A stretch of DNA of 64,000 bases, taken from NCBI RefSeq assembly GCF_900091565.1, contig NZ_FMCV01000005.1, positions 124,964 to 188,963 of the forward strand, in the 5' to 3' direction. Each line of letters starts with the position of its first letter. Position 1 is the first letter of the stretch. This document shows, one piece after another, positions 20,044-28,961 of this stretch. Under the pieces are notes generated by a model. The model saw nothing but the letters and a program-made list of their open reading frames with translations. It searched no databases and was not told the origin of the DNA. The position numbers were made by a program, and so were the translations under genes. This stretch comes from Micromonospora marina. GTDB lineage: Bacteria > Actinomycetota > Actinomycetes > Mycobacteriales > Micromonosporaceae.

Positions 20044-20055
20044 GAACATCCGTTC
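20044..20055 (+). promoter_or_regulatory. LexA (SOS) box 1 of lexA
   Basis: GAAC-ATCC-GTTC followed by GA matches the actinobacterial SOS box core (CGAAC-N4-GTTCG) in both half-sites. Confidence 0.7.
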
Positions 20056-20076
20056 GATCGGCGTACCCTTCTATCA

Positions 20077-20088
20077 GAACACCAGTTC
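20077..20088 (+). promoter_or_regulatory. LexA (SOS) box 2 of lexA
   Basis: GAAC-ACCA-GTTC followed by GG, a perfect pair of half-sites, 33 bp (three helical turns) after box 1. Confidence 0.75.
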
Positions 20089-20126
20089 GGAAATCCAGGA
20101 ACTCGGCACGACACGCCGACAGCAGG

Positions 20127-20142
20127 TCGTACAGATGTTTGA
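20127..20142 (+). promoter_or_regulatory. Candidate LexA (SOS) box 3 of lexA
   Basis: TCGTACAGATGTTTGA differs at two positions from TCGAACACATGTTTGA, the form of the SOS box I recall for actinobacteria. It lies 85 bp before the lexA start. Confidence 0.5.
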
Positions 20143-20226
20143 AAATGGCCGATCTCACCTATACGGTCAGACCACACGCACCACGAGCCGACGAGGCACC
20201 CCAGCGCCGACCAGGGAGGGACGGAC

Positions 20227-21009
20227 GTGACCGAGGACCGGGCCAGCCGGCAGAAGAACCCGCAGCCGAACGACGGGGCGGGGCCGCCGGCGACCCGTCG
20301 CCCCCGCACCGCCCGCAGCCGCACCGCTCCCGCGGCGGTGCGTCCGGTCACCCCGGTGGTGAGCAGCTTCCCCGACCCGACGACCGTCGACCTGACCGCC
20401 CGGCAGCGGCGGATCCTGGAGTTCATCCGCACCTGGGTCGAGCGCCACGGCTACCCGCCGAGCGTGCGCGAGATCGGCGAGGCGGTCGGGCTGGTGTCCC
20501 CGTCCAGCGTCGCCTACCAGCTCAAGGAGCTGGAGAAGAAGGGCTTCCTGCGCCGCGACCCGAACCGTCCGCGCGCCGTCGACGTCCGCGCGCCGGGCGA
20601 GGCGGACGACGAGGCGGCCCGCGCCCAGCGGCCCGCCCCGGCGTACGTGCCGATGCTGGGCCGCATCGCCGCCGGTGGGCCGATCCTGGCCGAGCAGGCG
20701 GTGGAGGACATCTTCCCCCTCCCCCGCGAGCTGGTCGGCGAGGGCGAGGTCTTCATGCTCCAGGTCAAGGGTGACTCGATGCTCGACGCGGCGATCTGCG
20801 ACGGCGACTGGGTGGTCGTCCGGCAGCAGCCGAACGCCGAGGTCGGCGACATCGTGGCCGCCATGCTCGACGGCGAGGCGACGGTGAAGACGTACCGGCG
20901 GCGCGACGGGCACGTCTGGCTGATGCCGCAGAACCCGGCCTTCGACCCGATCCCCGGCGACGACGCCACGATCATGGGCCGCGTGGTGGCGGTGCTGCGG
21001 CGCATCTGA
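20227..21009 (+). CDS. lexA: LexA SOS repressor / autoprotease
   Basis: A 260-aa repressor. A Pro/Arg/Ala-rich N-terminal extension of about 50 residues precedes the winged helix (55-115, [20 protein letters not shown] then [20 protein letters not shown]). The peptidase domain has the Ala149-Gly150 cleavage bond in GRIAAGGPI, the catalytic Ser184 (KGDSML) and Lys221 (TVKTYR). RecA-ssDNA filaments trigger self-cleavage and derepress repair genes. The GTG at 20227 has a GGGAGG site upstream. Three SOS-type boxes in the promoter region indicate autorepression. recA lies in the same window, 20 kb away. Confidence 0.96.
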   Translation: MTEDRASRQKNPQPNDGAGPPATRRPRTARSRTAPAAVRPVTPVVSSFPDPTTVDLTARQRRILEFIRTWVERHGYPPSVREIGEAVGLVSPSSVAYQLKELEKKGFLRRDPNRPRAVDVRAPGEADDEAARAQRPAPAYVPMLGRIAAGGPILAEQAVEDIFPLPRELVGEGEVFMLQVKGDSMLDAAICDGDWVVVRQQPNAEVGDIVAAMLDGEATVKTYRRRDGHVWLMPQNPAFDPIPGDDATIMGRVVAVLRRI

Positions 21010-21021
21010 GGCGACAGCAGC

Positions 21022-21055
21022 GAAAAGGGGTGACCGTGGCCGGTCACCCCTTTTC
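21022..21055 (+). terminator. Hairpin terminator after lexA
   Basis: A perfect 15-bp stem (21022-21036 with 21041-21055), a 4-nt loop and a run of T within the right arm. It also serves the convergent gene that ends at 21065. Confidence 0.9.
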
Positions 21056-21064
21056 CGTGTCGTC

Positions 21065-22777
21065 TCAGTAGCGGTCGCCCCGGTACTCCCGGCCGCCGCC
21101 GGACACCGGGCCGTACCGGCCCTGGTCGTCGTAACCGTCGCGGCGCCCGCCACGCGGGTCCTGTCCGCGGCGCGGCGGCTCGGCCCGGCCGCCTTCCCCC
21201 CGCGGCCCACCACCGTTCGGCTGCCCGCGGTATCCGGCCCCACCCGGGCCGCCGCGGCCCGGACTGCCCTGACCGCCGCCACCCGGACCGCCGCCACCCG
21301 GACCGCTACGGCCGGGACCGCCCTGGCCGCCGCCCGGTCCGCCCTGGCCCCCGCCGCCGTAGACGCCGCCACCGCGCCCGCCACCGGCCGGGGCACCACC
21401 GCCGCCGTACACGCCGCCACCCTGCGGACGAGCCCCGCCCGGGGGACGGCCACCGCCCTGGGCGCCGCCGCCGTACACGCCGCCGCCCGACCGGCCACCG
21501 CCGTAGACACCGCCGGACGCCGGGCGGTCGCCCTTGGCCGCGCCGCCGTAGACGCCGCCCTGACCACCGCCGTAGACACCGCCGCGCGGGGCGTCCGGCC
21601 GTTCGCCCGACGGGAAGCCGTTGTTCACCGGGAAGTCGCCGCTGCGCTCGGGGTCGCCGGCCGGTGCCCGGGGCGCCGGCTTGCGCCGCGCCCGCAGGAT
21701 GCCGAACACGCCGGCGCCCATCAGCAGCGCGCCGATCACCCCGACCGCCGCGATCAGGTACGTGATCTCGTCGAGCGAGAGCCCTTCGAGCCAGGACTTC
21801 TCGGCGGCCGCTTTGGTGTCGGCCTTGCCGCCGTTGGGCAGCGCCTCCGCGCCAGTGGTCGACGGGGTGTAGCTGAGGATGTCGATCGGGTCCGACTCGT
21901 CGAGCGTGCCGCCGTCGGAGACGGTGACGAACGTCTTGCCGTCCGGCGTGTAGGAGATCGCCTCGCCGAACGGGTCGGCCAGCGGGGTGACCCGGGGCTT
22001 GCCGGTGGTGATCGCCTTGACGATGTCGCCGCCGGCCACGTCGAACTCGAACGCGTCGGCGTACGTGCGCAGCACGACCCTGCCGCCGTCGGGTGAGCGG
22101 GCCGCGCCGGTGACGAGCGCCCGCCCGGGCGAGCCGAGCTTGTTGTCGGTGCTGGTCTTCGGGAGCGTGAACTCGCCGACCTTCTTCATCGGGATCGGCT
22201 CGGTGTCACCGCTCGCCTTCAGCTTCACCGTCGGGGTGTAGATCTCCGACTTGCCGGAGAGCTCCTTGGTGATCACCAGCGGCATGTTGTCGTCGTCGAC
22301 GAGCAGGGCCTCCGCGTCGTGCGGCTCCTTGCCCGGGTAGCTGAGCCGGTGCAGCACCGGCTGCTTCGAGCCGCTCAGCGGCATCGTCCAGACCGCCACC
22401 CGCTCCCGGCGGGTCTTCTTCTCCACGTTGTCGCCGGTGTCGGCGATCCAGAGGTTCTTGCGGTCCGGGCTGAGCGCCAGGTCCTCGGTGTCGAGCGGCC
22501 CGTCACCGGAGTAACGGACCTCCTTGTCGACCTTGCACTTGGTGTCCAGGTAGAAGACCCGCTTGCGGCTGGGGTCGTCCGACCCGTCGTTGATCACGAC
22601 GTACCCGTTGCTGGTGGCGACGAGCCCGGACAGCTCGCGAAGGCGGTCGTCGGTGACCGTGCACTTCTTCTTGGGAGCCGCGGCCAGCACGGGGGCCGCG
22701 GGGGCCGGCCCGGCCGGCGCCACGACCGCGCCGACCAGGCCGAGCGCGAGCGTGACCGAGGAGACAACGTGCCGCAT
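21065..22777 (-). CDS. Secreted beta-propeller-like membrane protein with Gly/Tyr-rich tail
   Basis: A 570-aa type I membrane protein of unknown function. A signal peptide (about 1-28, ending near AAPVLAAA) is followed by about 290 extracytoplasmic residues with propeller-like blades (LSPDRKNLWIADTGDN, YTPDGKTFVTVSDGG). One membrane helix (ITYLIAAVGVIGALLMGAGV) follows, then about 210 cytoplasmic residues of extreme low complexity, with at least seven GGVYGGG-type repeats and an Arg/Gly/Tyr-rich end (GGGREYRGDRY). The ATG at 22777 was chosen because it begins the signal peptide; its ribosome binding site is weak. It lies 50 bp downstream of hflX on the same strand. Confidence 0.75.
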   Translation of the reverse strand: MRHVVSSVTLALGLVGAVVAPAGPAPAAPVLAAAPKKKCTVTDDRLRELSGLVATSNGYVVINDGSDDPSRKRVFYLDTKCKVDKEVRYSGDGPLDTEDLALSPDRKNLWIADTGDNVEKKTRRERVAVWTMPLSGSKQPVLHRLSYPGKEPHDAEALLVDDDNMPLVITKELSGKSEIYTPTVKLKASGDTEPIPMKKVGEFTLPKTSTDNKLGSPGRALVTGAARSPDGGRVVLRTYADAFEFDVAGGDIVKAITTGKPRVTPLADPFGEAISYTPDGKTFVTVSDGGTLDESDPIDILSYTPSTTGAEALPNGGKADTKAAAEKSWLEGLSLDEITYLIAAVGVIGALLMGAGVFGILRARRKPAPRAPAGDPERSGDFPVNNGFPSGERPDAPRGGVYGGGQGGVYGGAAKGDRPASGGVYGGGRSGGGVYGGGAQGGGRPPGGARPQGGGVYGGGGAPAGGGRGGGVYGGGGQGGPGGGQGGPGRSGPGGGGPGGGGQGSPGRGGPGGAGYRGQPNGGGPRGEGGRAEPPRRGQDPRGGRRDGYDDQGRYGPVSGGGREYRGDRY

Positions 22778-22827
22778 GACGCTCAGTGTCGCACGGCGCG
22801 GGTTTCCGCCGGGTGACGCCGGACGGC

Positions 22828-24291
22828 TCACCGCCCGGCGCTCACCCGCTCGTCGCTGGTCAGCCGGTCACCCGCCCGGTACGGCGCGAGCTCCGCGGCC
22901 AGCCCCTCGCTGACCCGCACGTGCAGCAGCGTGCCCTCGGGCAGGTGCGCGGTGCTCAGCACCTCACCCTGCCGGTGCACCCGGGCGACCAGGTCACCCC
23001 GGTCGTACGGGAGCACCGCGCGCACCTCGACGGCCGGCCGGGGCAGCCGCCGCTCGACGGCCGCACGCATCTCGTCGATCCCGCGCCCGCTGTGCGCGGA
23101 GACGAAGACCGCGTCCGGCCAGAGCCGCTTGAGTCGCAGCATCGTCTCCTCGTCGGTGGCGTCGGTCTTGTTCACCACCAGTAGTTCCGGCAGCCGGTCG
23201 GCGCCCACCTCGGCGAGCACCTCGCGTACCGCCCGGACCTGCTCCTCCGGATCCGGGTGCGTGCCGTCGACCACGTGTACGACCAGGTCGGAGTCGGCGA
23301 CCTCCTCCAGCGTCGAGCGGAACGCCTCGACGATCTGGTGCGGCAGGTGCCGGACGAACCCGACCGTGTCGGACAGCGTGTAGAGCCGCCCGTCGGACGT
23401 GGTGGCCCGGCGGGTGGTCGGGTCCAGCGTGGCGAACAGCGCGTTCTCCACCAGCACGCCCGCACCGGTCAGGCGGTTGAGCAGGCTGGACTTGCCGGCG
23501 TTGGTGTAGCCGGCGATGGCCACTGCGGGCACCGCGTTCCGGGTGCGCCGGGCGCGCTTCGTCTGGCGTACCGTCGCCATGCTCTTGATCTCGCGGCGCA
23601 GCCGCGCGATGCGGTGGCGGATGCGCCGCCGGTCGGTCTCCAGCTTGGTCTCACCGGGACCACGCAGGCCCACGCCGCCGCCGGCGCCACCGCCGCGGCC
23701 GCTACCACCGGTCTGCCGGGACAGCGTCTCGCCCCAGCCGCGCAGGCGCGGCAGCAGGTATTCGAGCTGGGCCAGCTCGACCTGCGCCTTGCCCTCCTTG
23801 CTCTTGGCGTGCTGGGCGAAGATGTCGAGGATCAGGGCGGTCCGGTCGACCACCTTGACCTTGGTGCGCTGCTCCAGGTTGCGCAGCTGCGACGGCGACA
23901 GCTCACCGTCGCAGATGATCGTGTCGGCTCCGGTGGACAGCACCACCGCGCCCAGGTCGTCGACCTTGCCGCGGCCGATGTACGTGGCCGGGTCGGGCCG
24001 GTGGCGACGCTGGATCAGCCCTTCGAGCACCTGCGAGCCGGCCGTCTCGGCCAGCGCCGCCAGCTCGGTGAGGCTGTTGTCGGCGTCGGCCTGGGTGCCC
24101 TCGGTCCAGACCCCCACCAGGACGACCCGCTCCAGCCGGAGCTGGCGGTATTCGACCTCGGTGATGTCGGTGAGTTCGGTGGAGAGGCCGGGGACCCGCC
24201 GTAGCGCCTGCCGCTCCGACAGCTCGTACTCGCCGGTGGTGGCGTCGAACTCGTCGTCGGTGTAGGGGTGGAAGGTCTCCTGGTCGCGCAA
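22828..24291 (-). CDS. hflX: GTPase HflX
   Basis: A 487-aa ribosome-associated GTPase that splits stalled 70S ribosomes under stress. An N-terminal HflX domain (glycine-rich linker about GGSGRGGGAGGGVGLRGPGE) is followed by a G domain with P-loop GYTNAGKSSLLNRL, switch II DTVGFVRHLPH and NKTD. The start is a TTG at 24291, chosen because CAGGAGACG sits 7 nt upstream and no ATG or GTG fits. The ~40-residue N-terminus before the HflX domain is acidic. It is divergent from malic enzyme across a 196-bp region in which I see no clear promoter. Confidence 0.95.
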   Translation of the reverse strand: MRDQETFHPYTDDEFDATTGEYELSERQALRRVPGLSTELTDITEVEYRQLRLERVVLVGVWTEGTQADADNSLTELAALAETAGSQVLEGLIQRRHRPDPATYIGRGKVDDLGAVVLSTGADTIICDGELSPSQLRNLEQRTKVKVVDRTALILDIFAQHAKSKEGKAQVELAQLEYLLPRLRGWGETLSRQTGGSGRGGGAGGGVGLRGPGETKLETDRRRIRHRIARLRREIKSMATVRQTKRARRTRNAVPAVAIAGYTNAGKSSLLNRLTGAGVLVENALFATLDPTTRRATTSDGRLYTLSDTVGFVRHLPHQIVEAFRSTLEEVADSDLVVHVVDGTHPDPEEQVRAVREVLAEVGADRLPELLVVNKTDATDEETMLRLKRLWPDAVFVSAHSGRGIDEMRAAVERRLPRPAVEVRAVLPYDRGDLVARVHRQGEVLSTAHLPEGTLLHVRVSEGLAAELAPYRAGDRLTSDERVSAGR

Positions 24292-24487
24292 ACTGCGTCT
24301 CCTGTCCGTTATGTGCAACGCCGGGAATTTTCGGCGCGTGACAGCAATCCTGACATGTGACAACGCCTGACGCACGTGTGTTATGCCCGCGACGCTACCC
24401 ACCGGTAGCGGGGGCGGATGCCGGGCGACCAGGGCGGGCGAGTAGAAATGCCAGTCGAGCCGCTCAGCGCCGACGGAGGAGTTTCTC

Positions 24488-25960
24488 GTGGCCAACACAC
24501 GACTGCCGAGTGCCGGATTCTCCATCACCATCCGGATCGCGGTACCCGCCGACGCCACCTCCATCGGCCGGCTCACCACCGCCGCCGGCGAGGCCGGGGC
24601 CATCGTCACCGCGCTGGACGTGGTCGACTCCGACCCCGCGCACGTGATCGTCGACCTCACCTGCGACACCGCCGACGCCGGCCACGCCGACCAGGTCGTC
24701 GACGCGCTCACCGCGCTCGACGGGGTGGACGTCCGCAAGGTCTCCGACCGCACCTTCCTGCTGCACCTCGGCGGCAAGATCGAGGTCACCCCGAAGGTCG
24801 CGCTGCGCACCCGGGACGAGCTGTCCCGCGCGTACACCCCGGGCGTGGCACGGGTCTGCATGGCGATCGCGGAGAACCCGGCCGACGCCCGCCGGCTCAC
24901 CATCAAGCGCAACACCGTCGCCGTGGTCAGCGACGGCACCGCGGTGCTCGGCCTGGGCAACCTCGGGCCGGCCGCGTCGCTGCCGGTGATGGAGGGCAAG
25001 GCGGCGCTGTTCAAGCGCTTCGGCGGGGTGGACGCCTGGCCGGTGGTGCTGGACACGCAGGACACCGACGAGATCGTGGCGATCGTCAAGGCGATCGCGC
25101 CCGCGTACGGCGGGATCAACCTGGAGGACATCGCCGCGCCGCGCTGCTTCGAGATCGAGGCCCGGCTCCGCGAGGCGCTGGACATCCCGGTCTTCCACGA
25201 CGACCAGCACGGCACCGCGATCTGCGTGCTGGCCGCGCTGACGAACGCGCTGCGCGTCGTGGGCAAGCAGCTCGCGGACGTCCGGGTCGTGGTCTCCGGC
25301 GCCGGCGCGGCCGGCACCGCGATCATGAAGCTGCTGCTGCGCCAGGGCGTGGGCGACATCATCGCGTACGACCGCCAGGGCGCCCTGCACCGCGGACTGC
25401 CGGACCTCAACCCGGCCTGGCGGTGGCTGGCCGACAACACCAACAAGGAGAACTACTCCGGTGACCTGGCCGGGGCGGTACGCGGCGCGGACGTGTTCAT
25501 CGGCGTGAGCGCGCCGAATCTGCTCACCGGCGAGGACGTCGCCCAGATGGCGAAGGACGCGATCGTCTTCGCGCTCGCCAACCCCGATCCGGAGGTGGAC
25601 CCGCGAGAGGCGCGCAAGCACGCCGCAGTGGTCGCCACCGGCCGCTCGGACCAGCCGAACCAGATCAACAATGTGCTGGCCTTCCCCGGCGTGTTCCGCG
25701 GCATGCTCGACGCGCACGCCGAGGAGTTCACCGACGAGATGGCGCTCGCCGCCGCGCAAGCCATCGCGGACGTGGTCGGTGCGGACAAGATCAACCCGAC
25801 GGTGATCGTGCCGAGCGTCTTCGACTCCCGGGTCGCCCCGGCCGTGGCCGCCGCGGTGCGGGCCGCCGCCCAGAACCCGGCCGCGACGCCGGCCCCGGCG
25901 GCCGACCCGGGCCCGGCCGACCTGCCCGAGATCGCCGCCAACGCCAGCGCCACTCCCTGA
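24488..25960 (+). CDS. NAD(P)-dependent malic enzyme with N-terminal ACT domain
   Basis: A 490-aa enzyme converting malate to pyruvate, CO2 and NAD(P)H. Residues 1-85 resemble an ACT regulatory domain (FSITIRIAVPADATSIGRLT), suggesting control by an amino acid or other small ligand. The malic N-domain starts at TPKVALRTRDELSRAYTPGV, with metal-binding residues in the FEIEARL and VFHDDQHGTA regions. The NAD-binding domain has VVVSGAGAAGTAIMKLLL. An Ala/Pro-rich tail of about 40 residues ends the protein. The GTG start has GGAGGAG upstream. The coenzyme preference cannot be assigned from the motif alone. Confidence 0.93.
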   Translation: MANTRLPSAGFSITIRIAVPADATSIGRLTTAAGEAGAIVTALDVVDSDPAHVIVDLTCDTADAGHADQVVDALTALDGVDVRKVSDRTFLLHLGGKIEVTPKVALRTRDELSRAYTPGVARVCMAIAENPADARRLTIKRNTVAVVSDGTAVLGLGNLGPAASLPVMEGKAALFKRFGGVDAWPVVLDTQDTDEIVAIVKAIAPAYGGINLEDIAAPRCFEIEARLREALDIPVFHDDQHGTAICVLAALTNALRVVGKQLADVRVVVSGAGAAGTAIMKLLLRQGVGDIIAYDRQGALHRGLPDLNPAWRWLADNTNKENYSGDLAGAVRGADVFIGVSAPNLLTGEDVAQMAKDAIVFALANPDPEVDPREARKHAAVVATGRSDQPNQINNVLAFPGVFRGMLDAHAEEFTDEMALAAAQAIADVVGADKINPTVIVPSVFDSRVAPAVAAAVRAAAQNPAATPAPAADPGPADLPEIAANASATP

Positions 25961-26283
25961 CCTGTTCCCCGCCCGGCCTTGCGCGGCGCCTTCGCGCAGG
26001 CCAGCACCCTCTCGCGGGGGCAGCACCTCGCGGGACAGCACCTCGCGAGGCGGCATCTCCTCCCACGGGCCCGCCCGCGCCCGGCTCAGCGCACCACCCC
26101 ACACCCGCAACCCGGCGCAGTCAGGCGTCCCCGGCACGTCCTACACGAGATCTTGGAAGGAATGCCGGCCAGCCGGACCGCAGCGCGCACTCAGCCCCGT
26201 GCCGACCAAGGAGTTCGCGTCACCGGAGCACCGGGATTCCGCCACAAACTCCTTGATCAACTGGCAGAAGCAACGCGGGCGGG
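25961..26283. other. Non-coding gap after malic enzyme
   Basis: Holds an imperfect hairpin (about 25976-26002, GGCCTTGCGCG with CGCGCAGGCC) that may terminate malic enzyme, three near-copies of CAGCACCTCGCGGG between 26002 and 26050, and a family B hairpin repeat at 26204-26258. No gene is supported. Confidence 0.65.
26204..26258. repeat. Dispersed hairpin repeat family B, copy 2
   Basis: GACCAAGGAGTT (26204-26215) pairs with AACTCCTTGATC (26247-26258) at 11 of 12 positions. It shares its arms with copy 3 at 39844. It lies between convergent malic enzyme and dapF genes. Confidence 0.75.
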
Positions 26284-27129
26284 CTATTGGTGAAGGGTGG
26301 AGGGGGTCAGGGTGCCGGTGGCCACCAGGACCGCGGGACCGGACAGCCAGCAGGTGTCGGCCGTCACCGTCACGGTGAGGCGTCCGCCGGGTACGTCCAC
26401 GGTCATCGTGCCGGTGTCCAGGCCGGCGTCGCGCAACGCCACCGCCGCCACCGCGCACGCGCCGGTGCCGCAGGAGAGCGTCTCGGCCGAGCCGCGCTCG
26501 TAGACCCGCATCAGCACGTGCCCGTCGGTGCCGGCGACCGGCTCGCCCGGCGAGGTGAACTCGACGTTCACCCCGGACGGGAACGTCGAGGCGTCGACCC
26601 CGGGCGCGCGGGTGAGGTCCAGCCCGGTCAGCTCCAGCGCGGCGGGCAGCGGGCACACCAGGTGCGGGTTGCCGACGTCCACGGCGGTGCCGGGCAGCGT
26701 CAACCCGCCGAGCGTGGCGGTCGCGGTGTCGTACAGCCGGGGGCGGCGCATCTCGACCGCCACACCAGCGCCCTCGACGCGGGCCCGGACCAGGCCGGCG
26801 CGGGTCGCGATCGGCAACGTCCCGCCCGACGGGGCGGCCAGCGACCGGTCCAGCAGGTAGCGGACGAACACACGGGCCCCGTTGCCGCACATCTCGGCGA
26901 ACGAGCCGTCGGAGTTCCAGTAGTCCATGAACCACTCGGCCTCGCCCGCCAGCGCGACACCCTCGGGGTGCTTGGCGGCCCGTACGACGCGCAGCACGCC
27001 GTCGCCGCCGAGCCCGCGCCGCCTGTCGCAGAGCGCGGCGACCAGGCCGGGCGTCAGGTCGAGGGCGCCGTCCGGGTCGGGCAGGATGACGAAGTCGTTG
27101 CCGGTGCCGTGACCCTTTGTGAACTCCAC
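26284..27129 (-). CDS. dapF: Diaminopimelate epimerase
   Basis: A 281-aa cofactor-independent racemase converting LL-DAP to meso-DAP for lysine and peptidoglycan. The two catalytic cysteines lie in EMCGNGARVF and in LSCGTGACAV, each in its half of the pseudo-dimeric fold. The N-terminus FTKGHGTGNDFVI is diagnostic. The GTG at 27129 has a GGAGG very close upstream (1-nt spacing), which is unusual, but no other in-frame start is better. It follows miaA by 7 bp in one operon. Confidence 0.95.
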   Translation of the reverse strand: MEFTKGHGTGNDFVILPDPDGALDLTPGLVAALCDRRRGLGGDGVLRVVRAAKHPEGVALAGEAEWFMDYWNSDGSFAEMCGNGARVFVRYLLDRSLAAPSGGTLPIATRAGLVRARVEGAGVAVEMRRPRLYDTATATLGGLTLPGTAVDVGNPHLVCPLPAALELTGLDLTRAPGVDASTFPSGVNVEFTSPGEPVAGTDGHVLMRVYERGSAETLSCGTGACAVAAVALRDAGLDTGTMTVDVPGGRLTVTVTADTCWLSGPAVLVATGTLTPSTLHQ

Positions 27130-27136
27130 GCCTCCA

Positions 27137-28042
27137 TCATCCCCGATGCTCGGCGACCACCCGCAGGGCAGTGCCGAGGAACCCGGGCGACGCCGAGTCC
27201 AGCCAGTGGATGCGCGGGTCACGCCGGAACCAGGAGCGCTGCCGCCTGACGAACCGGCGGGTCGCGCGGACCGTATCCTCGTGCGCCTCCGTCTCGGTCA
27301 GCTCCCCGGCCAGGAACCGCAGCACCTGCTGGTAGCCGAGCGCCCGGCTCGCCGTCCGCCCCTCGGGCAGCCCTTCGGCGACCAGCGCCCGCACCTCGTC
27401 GACCAGCCCGTCGGCCCACATCCGGTCCACCCGCAACGCGATCCGCTCGTCCAGCGAAGCGGTGTCCAGGTCGACGCCGAGCTGCACCGACGGGTAGTAC
27501 GGAGTGGGCGACGGCAGCGACGCGGTGAACGGCGCGCCGGTCAGCTCGATCACCTCCAGCGCCCGCACGATCCGGCGGCCGTTCGTGGGCAGGATGCTCG
27601 CCGCCGCGTCCGGGTCGGCCTCGGTCAGCCGGGCGTGCAGCGGCTCGGGGCCGACCGTCGCGAGTTCCGCCTCCAGCCGCTCCCGCAGCGCCGGGTCGGT
27701 GCCGGGAAACTCGAACCGCTCCAGCACCGCCCGCACGTACAGCCCGGAGCCGCCGACCAGCAGCGGCACCCGTCCCCGGGCCAGGATGTCGTCGACCGCC
27801 GCACGGGCCAGCGTCTGATACTCCGCGACACTGGCCGGCTCGGTCACCGGCCAGATGTCCAGCAGGTGGTGCGGCACGCCCTCGCGCTCGGTCGGCGACA
27901 GCTTCGCGGTGCCGACGTCCATGCCCCGATACAGCTGCATCGAGTCGGCGTTCACGACCTCGCCGTCGAGCGCGTGCGCCAGCGCGATGCTCAGCGCCGA
28001 CTTCCCGGCCGCGGTCGGCCCGACCACCGCCACGACTGTCAC
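27137..28042 (-). CDS. miaA: tRNA dimethylallyltransferase
   Basis: A 301-aa enzyme that transfers dimethylallyl to N6 of A37 in tRNAs reading UNN codons. The P-loop GPTAAGKS is at the N-terminus, with the substrate motif DSMQLYRGMDVGTAK and the C-terminal region TRRFVRRQRSWFRRD. The product is the substrate of MiaB, encoded at 30264-31763, so both steps of the ms2i6A37 pathway are in the window. The GTG start overlaps the stop of the upstream dioxygenase-like gene (GTGA), and dapF follows by 7 bp. Confidence 0.96.
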   Translation of the reverse strand: MTVVAVVGPTAAGKSALSIALAHALDGEVVNADSMQLYRGMDVGTAKLSPTEREGVPHHLLDIWPVTEPASVAEYQTLARAAVDDILARGRVPLLVGGSGLYVRAVLERFEFPGTDPALRERLEAELATVGPEPLHARLTEADPDAAASILPTNGRRIVRALEVIELTGAPFTASLPSPTPYYPSVQLGVDLDTASLDERIALRVDRMWADGLVDEVRALVAEGLPEGRTASRALGYQQVLRFLAGELTETEAHEDTVRATRRFVRRQRSWFRRDPRIHWLDSASPGFLGTALRVVAEHRG

Positions 28043-28758
28043 GACCGCTCCCAGTTCGCCACGAGGTAGGCAACGCCGTAGGGGGCGCGGTGGTAGCTCA
28101 GCTCGCCGCACCAGTCGCCGCCCGCCGCCCGGGCCGCGCCGGCCAGCACCTGCCAGGGCGCCCGCCCGGCGACCCGCAGCTCCGCCGACAGCCCCGGGTC
28201 CAGCCCGAGCAGGGCGTCGGCGTCCGCGCCGGCCAGGGCCGCGGCGACCCCCTCGTCGTACGCCGCGGCGCGCGGGTCGTCGTACCCCGGCGCCTTGACG
28301 CCCCGGCAGGCGGACCCGTCACCGAGCACGAGCAGCGCGACGGGCGGATCGTCGTCGGCGATCAGGCTCGCGCCGAACGCCACACACTCCGCCGGCGTGG
28401 CGTCGTGCGCCACCGACCGGGCCAGCCGGGGCAGCGTCGTGCCGGAGCGGTTCAGCAGCCAGGCGCCGATGGTCAGGCTCAGCGGCAGGCGCTCCGCGCC
28501 GGAGCAGGAGGTCTGCCACAGCCGCACCGGCCGGTCCAGCCCGAAGCCGCGCAGGGAGCCCGAGTCGGCGGCGGCGAACCGAACGGTCTCCGGTCCGCCG
28601 CCGACGAGCAGGACCGCCTCGGGACCGGCGGCGAGCAGCCGGGCGACCGCGGCGTCGGCGGCGGCGCGCAGGTCGTCCAGCTCGGGCGCGGCGGCGCCGG
28701 CCAGCTCGGGCACGATAAGCGGCGGGTGGGGGCAGACGGCGGCGGCAACCAGGGGCAC
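28039..28758 (-). CDS. Class III extradiol dioxygenase-like protein
   Basis: A 239-aa protein beginning VAAAVCPHPPLIVPELAG, the conserved start of a LigB/MEMO-like actinobacterial family. Metal-binding His residues typical of extradiol dioxygenases may be those in CPHPP and in the SYHRAPYGVAYLVANW end, but a complete ligand set cannot be confirmed. Its substrate is unknown. Its fixed place before miaA and dapF in actinobacteria suggests housekeeping use. Translationally coupled to miaA through a GTGA overlap. The start is a GTG at 28758. Confidence 0.8.
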   Translation of the reverse strand: MPLVAAAVCPHPPLIVPELAGAAAPELDDLRAAADAAVARLLAAGPEAVLLVGGGPETVRFAAADSGSLRGFGLDRPVRLWQTSCSGAERLPLSLTIGAWLLNRSGTTLPRLARSVAHDATPAECVAFGASLIADDDPPVALLVLGDGSACRGVKAPGYDDPRAAAYDEGVAAALAGADADALLGLDPGLSAELRVAGRAPWQVLAGAARAAGGDWCGELSYHRAPYGVAYLVANWERS

Positions 28759-28961
28759 GCCCCAAACCTATCGGGATCTCCCGGTGCGTCCCCGCGCCGA
28801 TCCGGTCATCGGGGGCGTACAACACCGTATGGTCACGGTCGGCGACAGGCGCTCGACACGGACGGGGGCGGACCTGTGACAATGCCGGGAGAAAGTTTGC
28901 TGCGCCGTGGCGGCGGACGAGGGGGCTGTCCCCTCGACGCCGGGAGAACGAGGATGGGCAC

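Larger units (their letters stand above)
19737..20226. other. Divergent nrdR-lexA control region (490 bp, no gene)
   Basis: No convincing coding sequence. The left half should hold the nrdR-nrdJ promoter and a candidate NrdR box. The right half is less GC-rich and holds the lexA promoter with three SOS-type boxes. Short frames within it have no ribosome binding site or recognisable product. Confidence 0.7.

Noticed and set aside
19737..20226. Possible cobalamin riboswitch before the nrdR-nrdJ operon
   Set aside because: No B12-box-like GCCACTG segment or matching fold was seen; an NrdR box explains the control better.
21250..21620. GGCGGCGTGTACGGC-like DNA repeats as a CRISPR or VNTR array
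   Set aside because: They are codons of the Gly/Val/Tyr repeat tail of a membrane protein, irregular in spacing and without unique spacers.
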